Shown in pieces: positions 33,270 through 43,207 of a DNA stretch of 64,000 bases (position 1 is its first letter; the number at the start of each line of letters is the position of its first letter). Made by a program: the position numbers and the translations under genes. The stretch comes from Cordylochernes scorpioides (taxonomy: Eukaryota > Arthropoda > Arachnida > Pseudoscorpiones > Chernetidae), in contig CP092864.1 of NCBI GenBank assembly GCA_030710605.1, forward strand, positions 141,363,368 through 141,427,367, read 5' to 3'. Below the pieces are notes generated by a model. The model searched no databases. It was not told where the DNA came from and saw only the letters and a program-made list of their open reading frames with translations.

Positions 33270-34719
33270 CACTGGTGTCCAAAAAATAAGAAACTTAACC
33301 AATATTGAAATTTCTCAAAAGCTAATTTATTAACAAATATAAAATTTAGTATACAAATAGTTTAAATTATGGAGAATTTGACTAGCTATATGAAAATTTA
33401 AAAAATATTTGAAATTATGAAATATGCAAATTATTACCAACATACCCAAAGCTAAGGTTTCAGATCTTAAAGAAATAAGATATCAATTGGGAGTATGATC
33501 ACCTCTAACAGCTATCAAGGTCTCACAGCGAGCCCTCATACTGTTTACCAGGCTTTGGAGGAGGTCCAGGGGTAGTAAACCCCACTCCTCTAATAGAGTA
33601 GTTCTTAGCTCAACGAGGGTTCTGGGAGAGGGGTGACGAGCTCCAATACGCCTCCCTAGAGCATCCCACACATGCTCTATTGGATTCAAGTCCGGAGATC
33701 TGGCTGGCCAATCCAACCTTCGAATATTCTCACTCTGGAGATATTCTTTGACTAGCCTAGCCCTATGCGAACGAGCATTATCGTCCATAAAAATTAAATT
33801 GTGACCAATTTGATCTCTATAAGGTCTTAGGGCTCAAGGATCTCGTCCCTGTACCTTTGGGCAGTTAAAGTGCCCCCAGAAAAAATGTGGAGGGGTGTGC
33901 GTCTTCTAGAACTGATGCCAGCCTAGACTAAGAGACTGCCCCCTCTAAAACTGTCTATTTCCCTGATGTTACTGGGATGATAGCGGGTTCCAGGCTCCCT
34001 CCAGATGAAAACTCGTCGAGAATCTGTGTTTAAACTAAATCTTGACTCGTCACTGAAGAGAACATTGGCCCACTGATCATAAGTCCAGGCGTGATGTTCC
34101 AAGCACCAATTCAAGCGGGCTCTCCTGTGAGCAGAGGTTAAAGGGATACAGACCATAGGTCGTCTTGCATAAAGAGTACCTTCGTGAAGCCTTCGGTAAA
34201 CAGTTTGTCTTGAAATTCTCGTTCCAGTAGCACTTGAGAGTTCATTAGAGAGTTGAATAGCTGTCATCTCCCTATGGCGCTTGGCAGTTACGACCAGATC
34301 CAATCCATTTTCTTTTGATGGTTCCTGTCTCAATGAACTGTTTCCATATTTTGCGACCACAGATTTATTTTCATTTAGCCATTTTGCTACTTCAACTTGT
34401 GATTGCCCTGCCTCCATTCTTCCAACAGCTCTCCATTTTAAATCATCTGCTAAAATTTTTCGTAAACTCATAATTAACTAAGGATTAAATAAAATTATAA
34501 TTGGACAATTCTTAGATGGGGTAAACGACACGCCAAATAGCACACTTATAAAGACAAGCAAAAATTTGCATATTTTCAATTTTACCGAATCGAATGGTTG
34601 CGATAAATAAATTCTACGACTTAAAATACCTAATTAAATTACTTTTTAGCTTTTAGCGTTGTATATTTTAAAACATATCATTAAAAAACAAAAGTTTCTT
34701 ATTTTTTTGGACACCAGTG
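33270..34719 (-). mobile_element. Tc1 transposon, broken
   Basis: A 1450-bp element with inverted ends CACTGGTGTCCAAAAAATAA, TA at both sides (33268-33269, 34720-34721), and a minus-strand transposase with one stop and one frameshift. Confidence 0.88.
33483..34471 (-). pseudogene. Tc1-family transposase, broken
   Basis: The N-terminal 182 residues are open (MSLRKILADDLKWRAVGRME, helix-turn-helix region, LFSDESRFSLNTDSRR with the first D). A TAG replaces the W codon expected after SLLV near 33923, and a frameshift lies around 33830. The C-terminal part reads MDDNARSHRA and SPDLNPIEHVWD. 34 residues separate the second D from E, the standard DD34E spacing. It needs an outside transposase to move. 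Confidence 0.88.
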
Positions 34720-34799
34720 TATATATTAAAATTATAGAGACGCTCTCTCTCTAAAAATTTCGTTTCCCACGATCCAACAATGATTCAGTCGGTTGGGAA

Positions 34800-35600
34800 T
34801 TGAGGTGATGATTTATTTCAACACACAAAACGCGATATCCCGGCTAGGGATAATTGCGTCGATTTACATTTTTTTAAGACAGAAACATTTATAAACATAT
34901 TATACAAGAAAAGGAATTAAAAATAAAAAGAGAAAAAATACTATATACTAGGAACCTGAACCTTTCAGACGCGAAAGACAATCATAAATATATTTACAAA
35001 AATAGTTAAACCTATGATAATTCTCTCTGCTATTTACAAATTGATATAGATCTACAACATTATTTATTGTCTGTTGTCTAGCGCTAGAAAAGAGTGGGCA
35101 TTCCAGCAGTAGGTGTCTTGAATCCTGGAATTCCTTGCCACAATGACAGCTAGAGTCCTCAACCGCTCCAATTTTTGATAAAAATCCCTTAAAATTTCCA
35201 TGGTTCGTTGTAAACTGAGCATTATAAAAATTCGAACGGAAAAATGTTGGAATTCCAAACGGGAAAAAGCTTTGGAATGTTTCATTTGTTTTTTGAAATA
35301 ATTCATCCATTTTTGCACTTAAAAATGAACCAATTATACTCGGGGAATACGGTCTAAAAGCATTTTGATCTTCCAGGTGAAGGCGGATCTGCTTTGAGAC
35401 TCTGTCCGAATTTACTTGTTTTTCCTCAGATATTGAGGCCTTGTCTTCCTCTCCCCCTGACTCTTTGAGACGGAGTCCATAGCATCGGCAGACCAGTTCC
35501 TGGCAGGGCCTGGACCATTAGCTTGGCCGAGTTATCTCGAGCGAGTTGGATGCTCTGGTTGTGCCTAAAGAGTGGAATAGGGCTTCAACGGAAGGCGAAG
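34800..35600 (-). pseudogene. Family C LINE 3' part with C-terminal tail
   Basis: A minus-strand frame runs from about 35500 (EEDKASISEEKQVNSDRVSK) through TNETFQSFFPFGIPTFFR, TNHGNFKGFL and CHCG...RHLLLECP to a stop at 34948. The 3' UTR ends with CGACGCAATTATCC, GGGATATCGCG and an AAAT-type tail near 34810. Same family as the fragment at 818-1115. RT is missing (5' truncation). Confidence 0.75.
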
Positions 35601-35656
35601 CGTCACTTTAAAATATGAGTATTAACTAGATTTATATATGAGGTTTTCTACTTTTT

Positions 35657-36060
35657 TTAGGTAAAGAAATGATGAGAATTTGGTAATATACCAATAATAA
35701 TAAAATAAACAATTTGATATTTGCGGAAGAGCGATTGCTCGAAGCATATTATATATTTATAATTGTATGTAATTCTACTGTCCTCAAAGCTTATGTCCAT
35801 AGTTCTTCTAAAATACACATTCAAAGAGTCTACCAACAGTATCACTATAAAAGGAAGTTCCAAAAATGCAATATAACAGCGGTATGGTAGATTAAACTGG
35901 CGAAACCGCTGATAGGGTTCACCACTGATGAGCCAGGCCCTCTCATTAAATTTTCCATTGCAGTAAGGGCAGTAGAAATTGTTTAATATCAAAAAGAATC
36001 TTACGCCTTTAGAATAGTTTTGAATTTTAATATACCAATTTGTTCTCTCAATACAAATTC
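35657..36060 (-). other. Unrecognised repeat with a CPYC motif
   Basis: A 111-residue minus-strand frame starts MILNNFYCPYCNGKFNERAW. The 65-bp block encoding RAWLISGEPYQRFRQFNLPY recurs near 12150-12200 (-) and at 39910-39960 (+). It may be a piece of an unrecognised mobile element rather than a gene. I assign no function. Confidence 0.35.
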
Positions 36061-36306
36061 TTGCATACCATGTGTATCAATGAATGGCACCTCTGAGTGT
36101 TTTAAAATAATTAATCACATAATCTCTCAGTGGTAGTCGAAATATATTTCTGAGATCATATATATATATGCTGGTTAAACATATAGGTAACATAGGCTCC
36201 TGTAGCGATACTGGTTCCATGAGAAGGTATGCCACATTGAGGAGAAAGAACGTTATCTGTTCCAATTCATTAATAAATTTGTACCTTGATTTTGAATTGA
36301 GTACCT

Positions 36307-36829
36307 ATACAGTTTCCACGCTTGTTCGCCGGTACATATACTAAAACTAGCCGAATGACCCGGGCAACGCCCGTGTTTTACCCGATTGAATGTTTTGATT
36401 CAAATACTATTTGTTACACAATTATAAATTGGCGCCTTATATAAATGCATATGTTAGTTAATAACTATAGCCTATGTGCTTTATCTGTCTATGTACTGTT
36501 GGCTTCCGTAAGGGTCTCATACTGGGAAAAAGAAAGAGAGGATTCCATTTAGTTATTAACTAATATATGCATTTATTTAAGGAGCGACCCGCTCCAACAC
36601 AATGGTTACAAAAACGAAAAAGCGAGTGGGGGGGGGCAAAGGTGGCGTTATCGTAGCCGACCAATAGGAGGGCGCCATTCCAAAAAAAAAAGCAAACGGT
36701 GACAGAGATGACTGATGAAGAATGACGCTCGTAACTGTATATAGAATTGGAACGATATAGAGAAGATTAGCATGGCCCCTGCGCAAGGATGACACGCAAA
36801 ATCGTGAAGCGTTCCACATACAGTTTCCA
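36307..36829 (+). pseudogene. U6 snRNA retrocopy, split by a Helitron
   Basis: The two halves of U6 lie at 36319-36346 (CTTGTTCGCC...ACATATACTAAAA) and 36747-36817 (TTGGAACGATATAGAGAAGA, ATTAGCATGGCCCCTGCGCA, AGGATGACACGCAAAATCGT, GAAGCGTTCCAC). The whole unit is flanked by the 12-bp direct repeat ATACAGTTTCCA (36307-36318 and 36818-36829), so it arrived by retrotransposition. There is no poly(A) tail, no T-run terminator and the 5' hairpin is altered. A Helitron separates the halves at AAAA/TTGG. Confidence 0.9.
36347..36745 (-). mobile_element. Non-autonomous Helitron inside U6
   Basis: On the minus strand it starts TCTATATACAG at 36745 and ends CGGGCGTTGCCCG, GGTCATTCGG and CTAG at 36347-36350. 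The last 90 bp match the element ending at 59024. One extra A at 36746 beyond the expected junction is the only irregularity. Confidence 0.85.
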
Positions 36830-37242
36830 TTTGTTCCACTAACAGATAATATTGGCAAGAAATTATATAACGGGAAGTATAAGAACGAAAGAGAAGAGTT
36901 AGAAAAAAGACACCTCGGAACTAAGGTGATTATAGAGAGTTAAAATGACAAGAAATTGGTGTCGTATTCGTCTTAAATACACCCACTCGACCTCATCTCA
37001 ACCATTCTTTGATAAATAGCTTTTTATATGCTTGGATTTATTTGAACAATCCTTTAGCGTATTTAAGCTGATTCATTACGATATATATATTAAAAATAAA
37101 GAAGGCATATCCTGATCAGGAGCATATGTGCTTTTTAGATGGCAGAGCGCCATCTAGTGGAACAGAAATCAACCAAACGTTGATTTAGCCTGTTTCCTGA
37201 TATTTGGCCATCCCATTTTATTGATAAATCAAGAAAAGCCAT

Positions 37243-37282
37243 CCACGAACACGTTTGGGGCTGTTGGCCTTTGTCAGCGTGG
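37243..37282 (-). ncRNA. Hammerhead ribozyme motif, decayed
   Basis: CCACG, core CTGACAA (G8 changed), then a shortened stem II and CAAA in place of GAAA, then ACGTGT, T, CGTGG. Two catalytic-core changes make activity unlikely. Confidence 0.55.
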
Positions 37283-37394
37283 AGCAGGCTGTACTACTGC
37301 GACCAAAAATGTTTTGGTCCCAGAGACTTCTTGAGAAACCAAGAAATGGGTATTTAAGGCCAAACTTGCGTAAATACGCTTAACCTAGCCTGCT

Positions 37395-37434
37395 CCACAC
37401 TGAAGAGGGCCAACAGCCCGAAACGCGTTCTTGG
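37395..37434 (+). ncRNA. Hammerhead ribozyme motif, intact core
   Basis: CCACA, core CTGAAGA, stem II GGGC-CAACA-GCCC, GAA, palindrome ACGCGT, T, CTTGG. All core positions fit the consensus (N7 = A). Two mismatches lie in stem I next to the core, so folding may be weak. Confidence 0.65.
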
Positions 37435-37584
37435 ATGGGTTAGGTTTATTTTTAAATTTTTATTCACAAATCTCTCTCTAGCTTTCGGGCACGGAAACCC
37501 TTTTAAAGGAGAAAAACTAGGAAACAATAAATCGCCAGAAGTATAATACTTTAAATATAATCAAATACTATTATATAAAAATAT

Positions 37585-37945
37585 AACTACAACAACAACA
37601 CAGCTTTATTAAGACCACCGGTCTTATACAGATTCACTACAGGAAAGAAAGGAAGCATAGATGGAGCTCCTGTACTCCAGGCAGCGCAGCACCCAACAAC
37701 AGCTTTCAGGTCCGACACATGTCCAGTGGCCACACCGTGCATACGTCAAGGTTAGCGTATCACTGAAAGGCCGGTGTTGAATCAGCCGCGTTCTAGTCTT
37801 CGCTTTCCTCATCCAAATGGACCACGACTACGGCGATTCTATTAATCTCCTCCGAACGGTGACTGCGGCCTTGTAGAATTTATATAAAACAAAGACCTTT
37901 ATCAAACAGCATTGTATTCATCCAGTTATATATTTGTTGACTATC
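37585..37945 (-). repeat. Family D LINE 3' end
   Basis: On the minus strand it ends GGTCTTAATAAAGCTGTGTT and a (GTT)n tail. An opposed copy of the same 360 bp is at 42405-42775. Contains GTCACCGTTCGGAGGAGATT. No clear protein domain in what remains. Confidence 0.55.
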
Positions 37946-38023
37946 GGGTTGAGACAAGGATAAGTCACCCAAGAGTTCCCCTCTTTGTTTCTCCAGGCAG
38001 GAGCAGCCAAATATATAAAAATA

Positions 38024-38382
38024 CTAGACGGATGACCCGGGCTTCGCCCCGGGATTGACCCGTGTGCATATCTACCCGAGTGATATATATTTAGATACGA
38101 TTTTTTAATATAATTGTTTGTTATTAGCATTATCTATTTGTTTGCATCAGCATAATTTAATCTAATCTTTGATAGAGGGCGCTGTTCGTGAGCTAAGTAG
38201 AATAATTTGAATATATAGTTTTAATAATTGATTTATATATTTTTTAAAATAGCCTATCGTCTTCCCCGTATTTTTTTTACCTATGTTAGGGGATTTTGGT
38301 TTGAATTAGTGAACTACTGCGAATTTGTATACCGGACATACAAACAAACAAACATACAAACATTGATTTTTATATATATAGA
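38024..38382 (-). mobile_element. Non-autonomous Helitron
   Basis: Minus-strand copy of the 32877-33236 element, with CTAG at 38024-38027 and the TC start at 38381-38382. 359 bp. Confidence 0.88.
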
Positions 38383-38499
38383 TAACTATTTCTATGCCCA
38401 AAAACTAGCGAGAGAGAGATTTGTGAATAAGAATTTTAAAAAGAAACCTAACCCTGACGGCTTGATATTTCTACCTTAAATATTGATACAAGGAATTAT

Positions 38500-39160
38500 T
38501 GTATCGAATTGTGGACACCAATTATAATTGGTATAATTATTTACTCTATTCTATTATTTACAATTCTGAAAGACTTGGCGAGAGGATTGGAAGGTTATGG
38601 AAGGATTGTATGAATGCCCAAAATAAGAAGTTGGAGAGAAAACTGGCTGCGGAGAGTGAAGAAGAAAGAAAGGGTGAACTACGGATCTCCACAGAGTATC
38701 TTGACCCGAGGGTTATCGTCCCTATATTTTATCCTATCAAGTGATAGATATTTTAGCCATCAATTCACTGTGGGGAGGTTTTTTTTCCTCAAATATGACG
38801 AAATCTATTTAAAAAACCTTCACACAGAATGCTAACGGTTCAAATTGAGAGGCAAAGAAATAAGGGGGACCTTCGAGAGGTTTCCGTGGGCAGCAGGGGA
38901 AACGGGTCTGGGGCGACGGCCTCTAGGAATGCAGCGGACAATATTGCCGGAGATATGGGCCGCTAGGGCATGCCTCAGTCGGCATCCTCCGTTATCACTA
39001 CACTCCGTTGGCGTTCACGATACCTCCCTTGAGAGATCGTCTGAAAACCTATGTCTTTCATTGCTGATTACTTCATGGCCAGGTCAAGATTATTTTGATT
39101 GATAAATATACATTTTTTATGACACTTCGCTTATATAATAAACACACAAATAGCCTCTAT
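38500..39160. other. Unrecognised stretch with an open frame and a GC-rich part
   Basis: A frame at 38560-38744 (+) reads GERIGRLWKDCMNAQNKKLE, KLAAESEEERKGELRIS and ends YLDPRVIVPIFYPIK before a stop. It looks protein-like (charged, helical) but I do not recognise it. Bases 38850-39080 are GC-rich and without a clear frame. Either could be TE debris or an exon. Confidence 0.25.
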
Positions 39161-39807
39161 ATACACTCATGGACAAAAATTAAGGAGGTTGTACCTTTTA
39201 GCATGTATATCGGGATTCAGACAATAACTCTGAAAGATATTACAGTGACCTTTATTGAAGACACACGAGATAACCAATATATACTCATGGACAAAACTAA
39301 GCAGGTTGTACCTTTTAGCATGTATATCGGGATTCAGATAATAACTTTGAAAGATATTTGATACACAAGGGCCTTTATGGAAGACACACGAGATAACTAA
39401 TATACACGCATGGACAAAACTTAAGGAAGTTGTACCTTTTAGCATGTATATCGGGATTCAGACAATAACTCTGAAGGATATTTAATACACAGGGATCTTT
39501 ATTTGAAGACACCCATGATAACCATGTGTGAGCATAATTGCCTCTGTCTTTTTCGAAAGAGATAGACATACACAAAAGCCTTTATTAGGGACTTTCCCCA
39601 TACAGATTCTCCCAATTGGGTAAGGTAATAATCATCTTGTGTTATTTACATTGGTAGTTAAATAGAAATTGAACTGGCTTTACTCTTCATCTCAAAGTCA
39701 TTCACTTGTTGACTGGTCCTTACAGAATGATGATCTAAAAAAATTATAGTAAGCTATTACCTTAGATTTGTTTGTTGATATTTTTGAAAGCAATACGTAG
39801 GGTGAAG

Positions 39808-40079
39808 TTAAAATTTTACACAAATAAATTTACTGGCAATGAGTTTCTTTTAAATATCATCAGATATTATCTCTACAGACCTTACTGCAATGATATGAGT
39901 TATTGAATGAGAGGGCTTGGCTCATCAGTAGTGAACCCTCTCAGCGGTTTCGCCAAATGATATATCTGATATCATTGATATAAAATAAATATCTGATGAT
40001 ATTTAAAAGAAACTCATTGCCAGTAAATTTATTTGTGTAAAATTTTAACGATAGATGGCAATAAAATTTAATTTACTAG
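39808..40079. mobile_element. PLE-type foldback element
   Basis: Inserted between two copies of TAGGGTGAAG (39798-39807 and 40080-40089). Inverted arms of about 62 bp begin TTAAAATTTTACACAAATAA and include GGCAATGAGTTTCTTTTAAA. A tail of about 30 bp follows the right arm. The centre carries the 65-bp block also found at 12.15 and 35.9 kb. Same plan as 18411-19823 and 41201-41518. Confidence 0.7.
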
Positions 40080-40397
40080 TAGGGTGAAGTGTTGGTACAT
40101 TTAATTTGTTGATATAGGGCCTTCCTCTCTGCATCAAGGGCTGTGCAATTTAGCAGGTAATGGGGGAGTTCTTCAGTAATTTCCTTATCACACAGTGTAC
40201 ATATTAAGTTTTTGGCCTCAAAAACGTCAGAACGTAGTTTTTTTTTAAGACTGTAAATAGTATTCTCGATTGAGCTATACATCGTTTGACTGGTAAAGGG
40301 AAATCATCGGTTAGGTAGCGTTCTGTTTCTATTGACGTATGGAAATTTTTATAATGTGGATAAAGTTTTGAATTTCTTATTCTTGATTGGTCTTCTT

Positions 40398-40927
40398 CAG
40401 TGTTGGGCATTAAAAAAATATTTTTCAATTAAATTGAAGTGCAATTAACAATTAATTAATTGTTAATTAGAAAAGTGCAATTAACAATTAATTAATTGTT
40501 AATTGTTAATTGTAAAAATTACAATTAACAATTAATCAATTGTTAATCTTTAATAAATCATTTTAATTAATATTTGCCCAACACTGCCTGAGATAAAAAG
40601 TGTTTTTATTAAATACAACACACCTTTACCATCGTCAGCTGCAGTTGAACGCCTTTTTTCTTTTGCGACAATGACAAATCTGCCAAAGAGTCACAAATTG
40701 TCGGACAGCATGTTCGAGAAGAGAGTGGTACTGAAATGCAGTGTTGGGCATTAAAAAATTATTTTTCAATTAAATTGAAGTGCAATTAACAATTAATTAA
40801 TTGTTAATTAGAAAAGTGCAATTAACAATTAACAATTGATTAATTGTTAATTGTGAAAATTACAATTAACAATTAATCAATTGTTAATCTTTAATAAATC
40901 ATTTTAATTAATATTTGCCCAACACTG
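40398..40927. mobile_element. Composite hAT element
   Basis: Flanked by the 8-bp duplication GTCTTCTT (40390-40397 and 40928-40935), the hAT hallmark. It consists of two nearly identical 189-bp units (40398-40586 and 40739-40927). Each unit has complete ends CAGTGTTGGGCA...TGCCCAACACTG, and they surround 152 bp of hAT transposase sequence. The units lack duplications of their own, so the assembly moved as one. Confidence 0.88.
40587..40738 (+). pseudogene. hAT transposase C-terminal (dimerisation) fragment
   Basis: The plus strand encodes FIKYNTPLPSSAAVERLFSF, then PKSHKLSDSMFEKRVVLK. This is the conserved C-terminal dimerisation motif of hAT transposases. No DNA-binding or catalytic part remains, so it cannot drive transposition. 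Confidence 0.9.
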
Positions 40928-41200
40928 GTCTTCTTGTATCGATTGATCTGACGTTGTCATAATAATCAAAGGAATATAACTTTGCAATATATTGTGATCC
41001 GAGCATCCAATAAGCCATGAGAAACCGGCGTTATTTAGTGTATTTGTTAAACTCTTTGTAAATCCAATATTTTCTTTGAAAGAGATAGATATCCAGCGAC
41101 ACCAAAGATTTTATACTTCCTAAAGTTTTGTCCATGAGTGTATCTTTAAAAAATGCTAAAAATGAAGAGATGAGCTTTCATAGAAACTATATTGATCTAT

Positions 41201-41518
41201 GTTCAAATCCAAAAACTTGAGGGATGAGTTTCTTTTGCAAATAAATTTATTTCGAGCTTTCGGGCAACGCCCTTCTACGGGAAAATTAAAAATAAAGTAA
41301 ATTAAATTATATTACACTGAGATTAAGCGAGGCAAATGTATAACAAACTATATAAAATAAATATCAGAAACAAACACGCGTGAGACTACTCGTGCGTCAG
41401 ATACATATGAATAAATCAATAAACTGAAATTTTATAAAATAATTTATTTGCAAAAGAAACTCATCCCTCAAGCTTTTAGATTTGAACATTCTATTAAGGG
41501 ATTAGCCTATTAATTATT
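41201..41518. mobile_element. PLE-type foldback element with hammerhead-like motif
   Basis: Inserted between TTGATCTAT (41192-41200 and 41519-41527). Arms of about 48 bp start GTTCAAATCCAAAAACTTGA and include GATGAGTTTCTTTTGC. A hammerhead-like motif sits on the minus strand at 41250-41285 (GAAGGGCGTTGCCCGAAAGC). A tail of about 30 bp follows the right arm. Confidence 0.7.
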
Positions 41519-41779
41519 TTGATCTATATCTATTACAGAAGAAATCTGTATCTCGCCTTATTAGCTGTAGATATATCAATGATATTCCCCAGCAATTTAT
41601 CTTTTTTCATTTTTTTTGCAGAAAGAAAAGAATATAAAGTACATAGAAACGTCTTTAACATTTTTAATTGGAATAATTCTTGGGATATTTTACTGTCCTC
41701 ATGTTACATGGATCGTCACACAAGTTTTCTTTCTTAAGATCTTGTCAGTTAAAAGCTAGATAAAGTTCTCCTCTTTCTT

Positions 41780-42110
41780 TTCCATTTTTTTTTATTTATT
41801 GTTACAAAAAGCACGAAGTCCAAAGGACTATTGTGCTGTGCCAGTATTATTTACATATATGTGATTAAATATTTACACGATGGATTAGTAGTGTTTTGTA
41901 AATTATTGTACAAATAGTTCTAAACTTAACAAAGTTCTCATAAGATAGAGTATATACACAAAGAGAATTTGGTAATGTTTCAAAGTATCTACATACAATT
42001 TGATTAGTCAGAGGGCAAGTTAAAAGAAGATGCTCTGGTGATTCAACATCTAAGCGGCATTCACATGTTGGATCTTTTCCATTCTCTTCTATGTTATCAG
42101 AAATTCCCTC
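41780..42110 (-). pseudogene. LINE C-terminal tail and 3' UTR
   Basis: The minus strand encodes DPTCECRLDVESPEHLLLTC, PLTNQIVCRYFETLPNSL and YENFVKFRTIC before stops, then a short 3' UTR ending AACAATAAATAAAAAAA. The zinc cluster has the same spacing as other LINE tails here. Strongly 5' truncated. Confidence 0.7.
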
Positions 42111-42404
42111 AATAATATATTTTCTCTATAGCAATTATCTTTCCAACTTTTTTTCTCTGGATCGACGCTATCTTTTTTATATAACCAGTTTTAAACACAT
42201 TAGGAAGGCTTATAGGTTAACTCTATCTTGCTCTGGTATACCATCATCTTCAGCGAGTGGATGTGACAGTTAGTCAGCACTATTTGGGGCTGATAGGATG
42301 GGAAATTTCCTATAAGTTTGGTTATTCCTTATAGCTTTACGTAAGTGTGTGAATTTAAAGATATATCTAAGTTAGAAATCGGCTGAATTGATATTTGATA
42401 AAAT

Positions 42405-42775
42405 ATATGGATAGTCAACAAATATATAATTGAATGAATACAATTTTGTTTGATCAAGGTCTTCTCTTTGGTTTATATATATTCTACCAGACCGCAGTCA
42501 CCGTTCGGAGGAGATTAATAGAATCGCCGAATGTCGTAGTCCATTTGGATGAGGAAAGCGAAAACTAAAACGCGGCTGATTCCAAACTCGCCTTTTTAGT
42601 GATAACCTATACACAGTGTGGCCACTGAACATGCGTCGGACCCGTAGGCTGTTGTTGGGCTCTGCGCTGCATGGAGTATAGGAGCTCCATCTATGCTTCC
42701 TTCCTGTGGCGAATCTGTATAAGACAGATGGCCTTAATAAATCTGTATACGTGTCTGTAGATTTGTTAAAATCAT
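42405..42775 (+). repeat. Family D LINE 3' end, opposed copy
   Basis: Inverted copy of 37585-37945, with GTCACCGTTCGGAGGAGATT and GGCCTTAATAAATC. The (GTT)n tail is absent, so the end is eroded. Confidence 0.5.
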
Positions 42776-43207
42776 CAGAAGACGGCAGGTGTTTTCTCTT
42801 TTGCAAACAAGATAGAAATATTCTTGGGTGCATGATGAACTGAATTCTCCTATATTCATCTGTCTTTGTGTGCCAAGTTTCTCCTTATAAAATGTTTGGC
42901 GAATCGAAAAAAGAGGAAAATGAAGAATTGTGGTATCGATGGTTTATTATGTACCTATATGTTGGCAGTTTTATAACAAACTGTTGGAATAGAAGTGTTC
43001 AAGAAAAATTGCTGGTTTTCTTTTTTTTTTTATCGCTACTTCAATATTAAAGAGAGAAATATCACAGTTTTATATTCCAATTTGACGAAAAAAGAGATGA
43101 ACCTTGCTTTTGAGATTCAAATGTGCTAATGAAATTGAATTTAAATGATTTTGATAGCCATTTCTTTGAAGCTGAAGTTGATTGTTTATATTTCTCATTG
43201 AGTCCCA

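Larger units (their letters stand above)
37101..37445. repeat. Hammerhead foldback, two opposed motifs
   Basis: Family markers GGCATATCCTGATCAGGAGC, GCAGAGCGCCATCTAGTGG and TTGATAAATCAAGAAAAGCC lead into a minus-strand ribozyme motif (37243-37282). About 110 bp later an opposed plus-strand motif (37395-37434) follows. AGCCTGCTCCACAC/GTGGAGCAGGCT form inverted arms. Confidence 0.7.
40090..41070 (-). pseudogene. Family B-like LINE ORF2 C-terminal part
   Basis: Upstream of the hAT insert (41070-40936) it encodes GFTKSLTNTLNNAGFSWLIG and TTSDQSIQED. Downstream it has SKLYPHYKNFHTSIETERYL, DFPLPVKRCIAQSRILFTVL and the zinc cluster ICTLCDKEITEELPHYLLNC. The order parallels the 46263-47149 copy. 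A frameshift near 40270, the hAT and the PLE foldback inactivate it. Confidence 0.78.
39567..41077 (-). mobile_element. Family B-like LINE inserted in the MITE
   Basis: Flanked by the 12-bp duplication GAAAGAGATAGA (39555-39566 and 41078-41089). On the minus strand it ends with CCTAATAAAGGCTTTTGTG. It is itself a host for a PLE foldback (39808-40079) and a composite hAT (40398-40927). Confidence 0.8.
39164..41141. mobile_element. Mariner-type MITE with amplified tip, split by a LINE
   Basis: The left end CACTCATGGACAAAAATTAA (39164) recurs at about 39284 and 39405, giving three tandem tip units of about 120 bp. The element body is cut at GAAAGAGATAGA by a LINE (39567-41077) and resumes at 41078, ending with TTTTGTCCATGAGTG at about 41141. 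Confidence 0.75.

Noticed and set aside
35880-35950. Permuted (type II) hammerhead in the 65-bp block (complement has CTGATGA and GGCGAAACC)
   Set aside because: GCC/GGC and ACC/GGT stems are possible, but only five unpairable bases remain for stem I, and the 12.15 kb copy loses the core.
36747-36817. Functional U6 gene
   Set aside because: Split by a Helitron, altered 5' hairpin, no T-run terminator, and flanked by retrotransposition duplications.
36577-36858. Minus-strand frames of 63-93 codons over the U6 region
   Set aside because: The same bases match U6 snRNA on the plus strand and the rest is Helitron.
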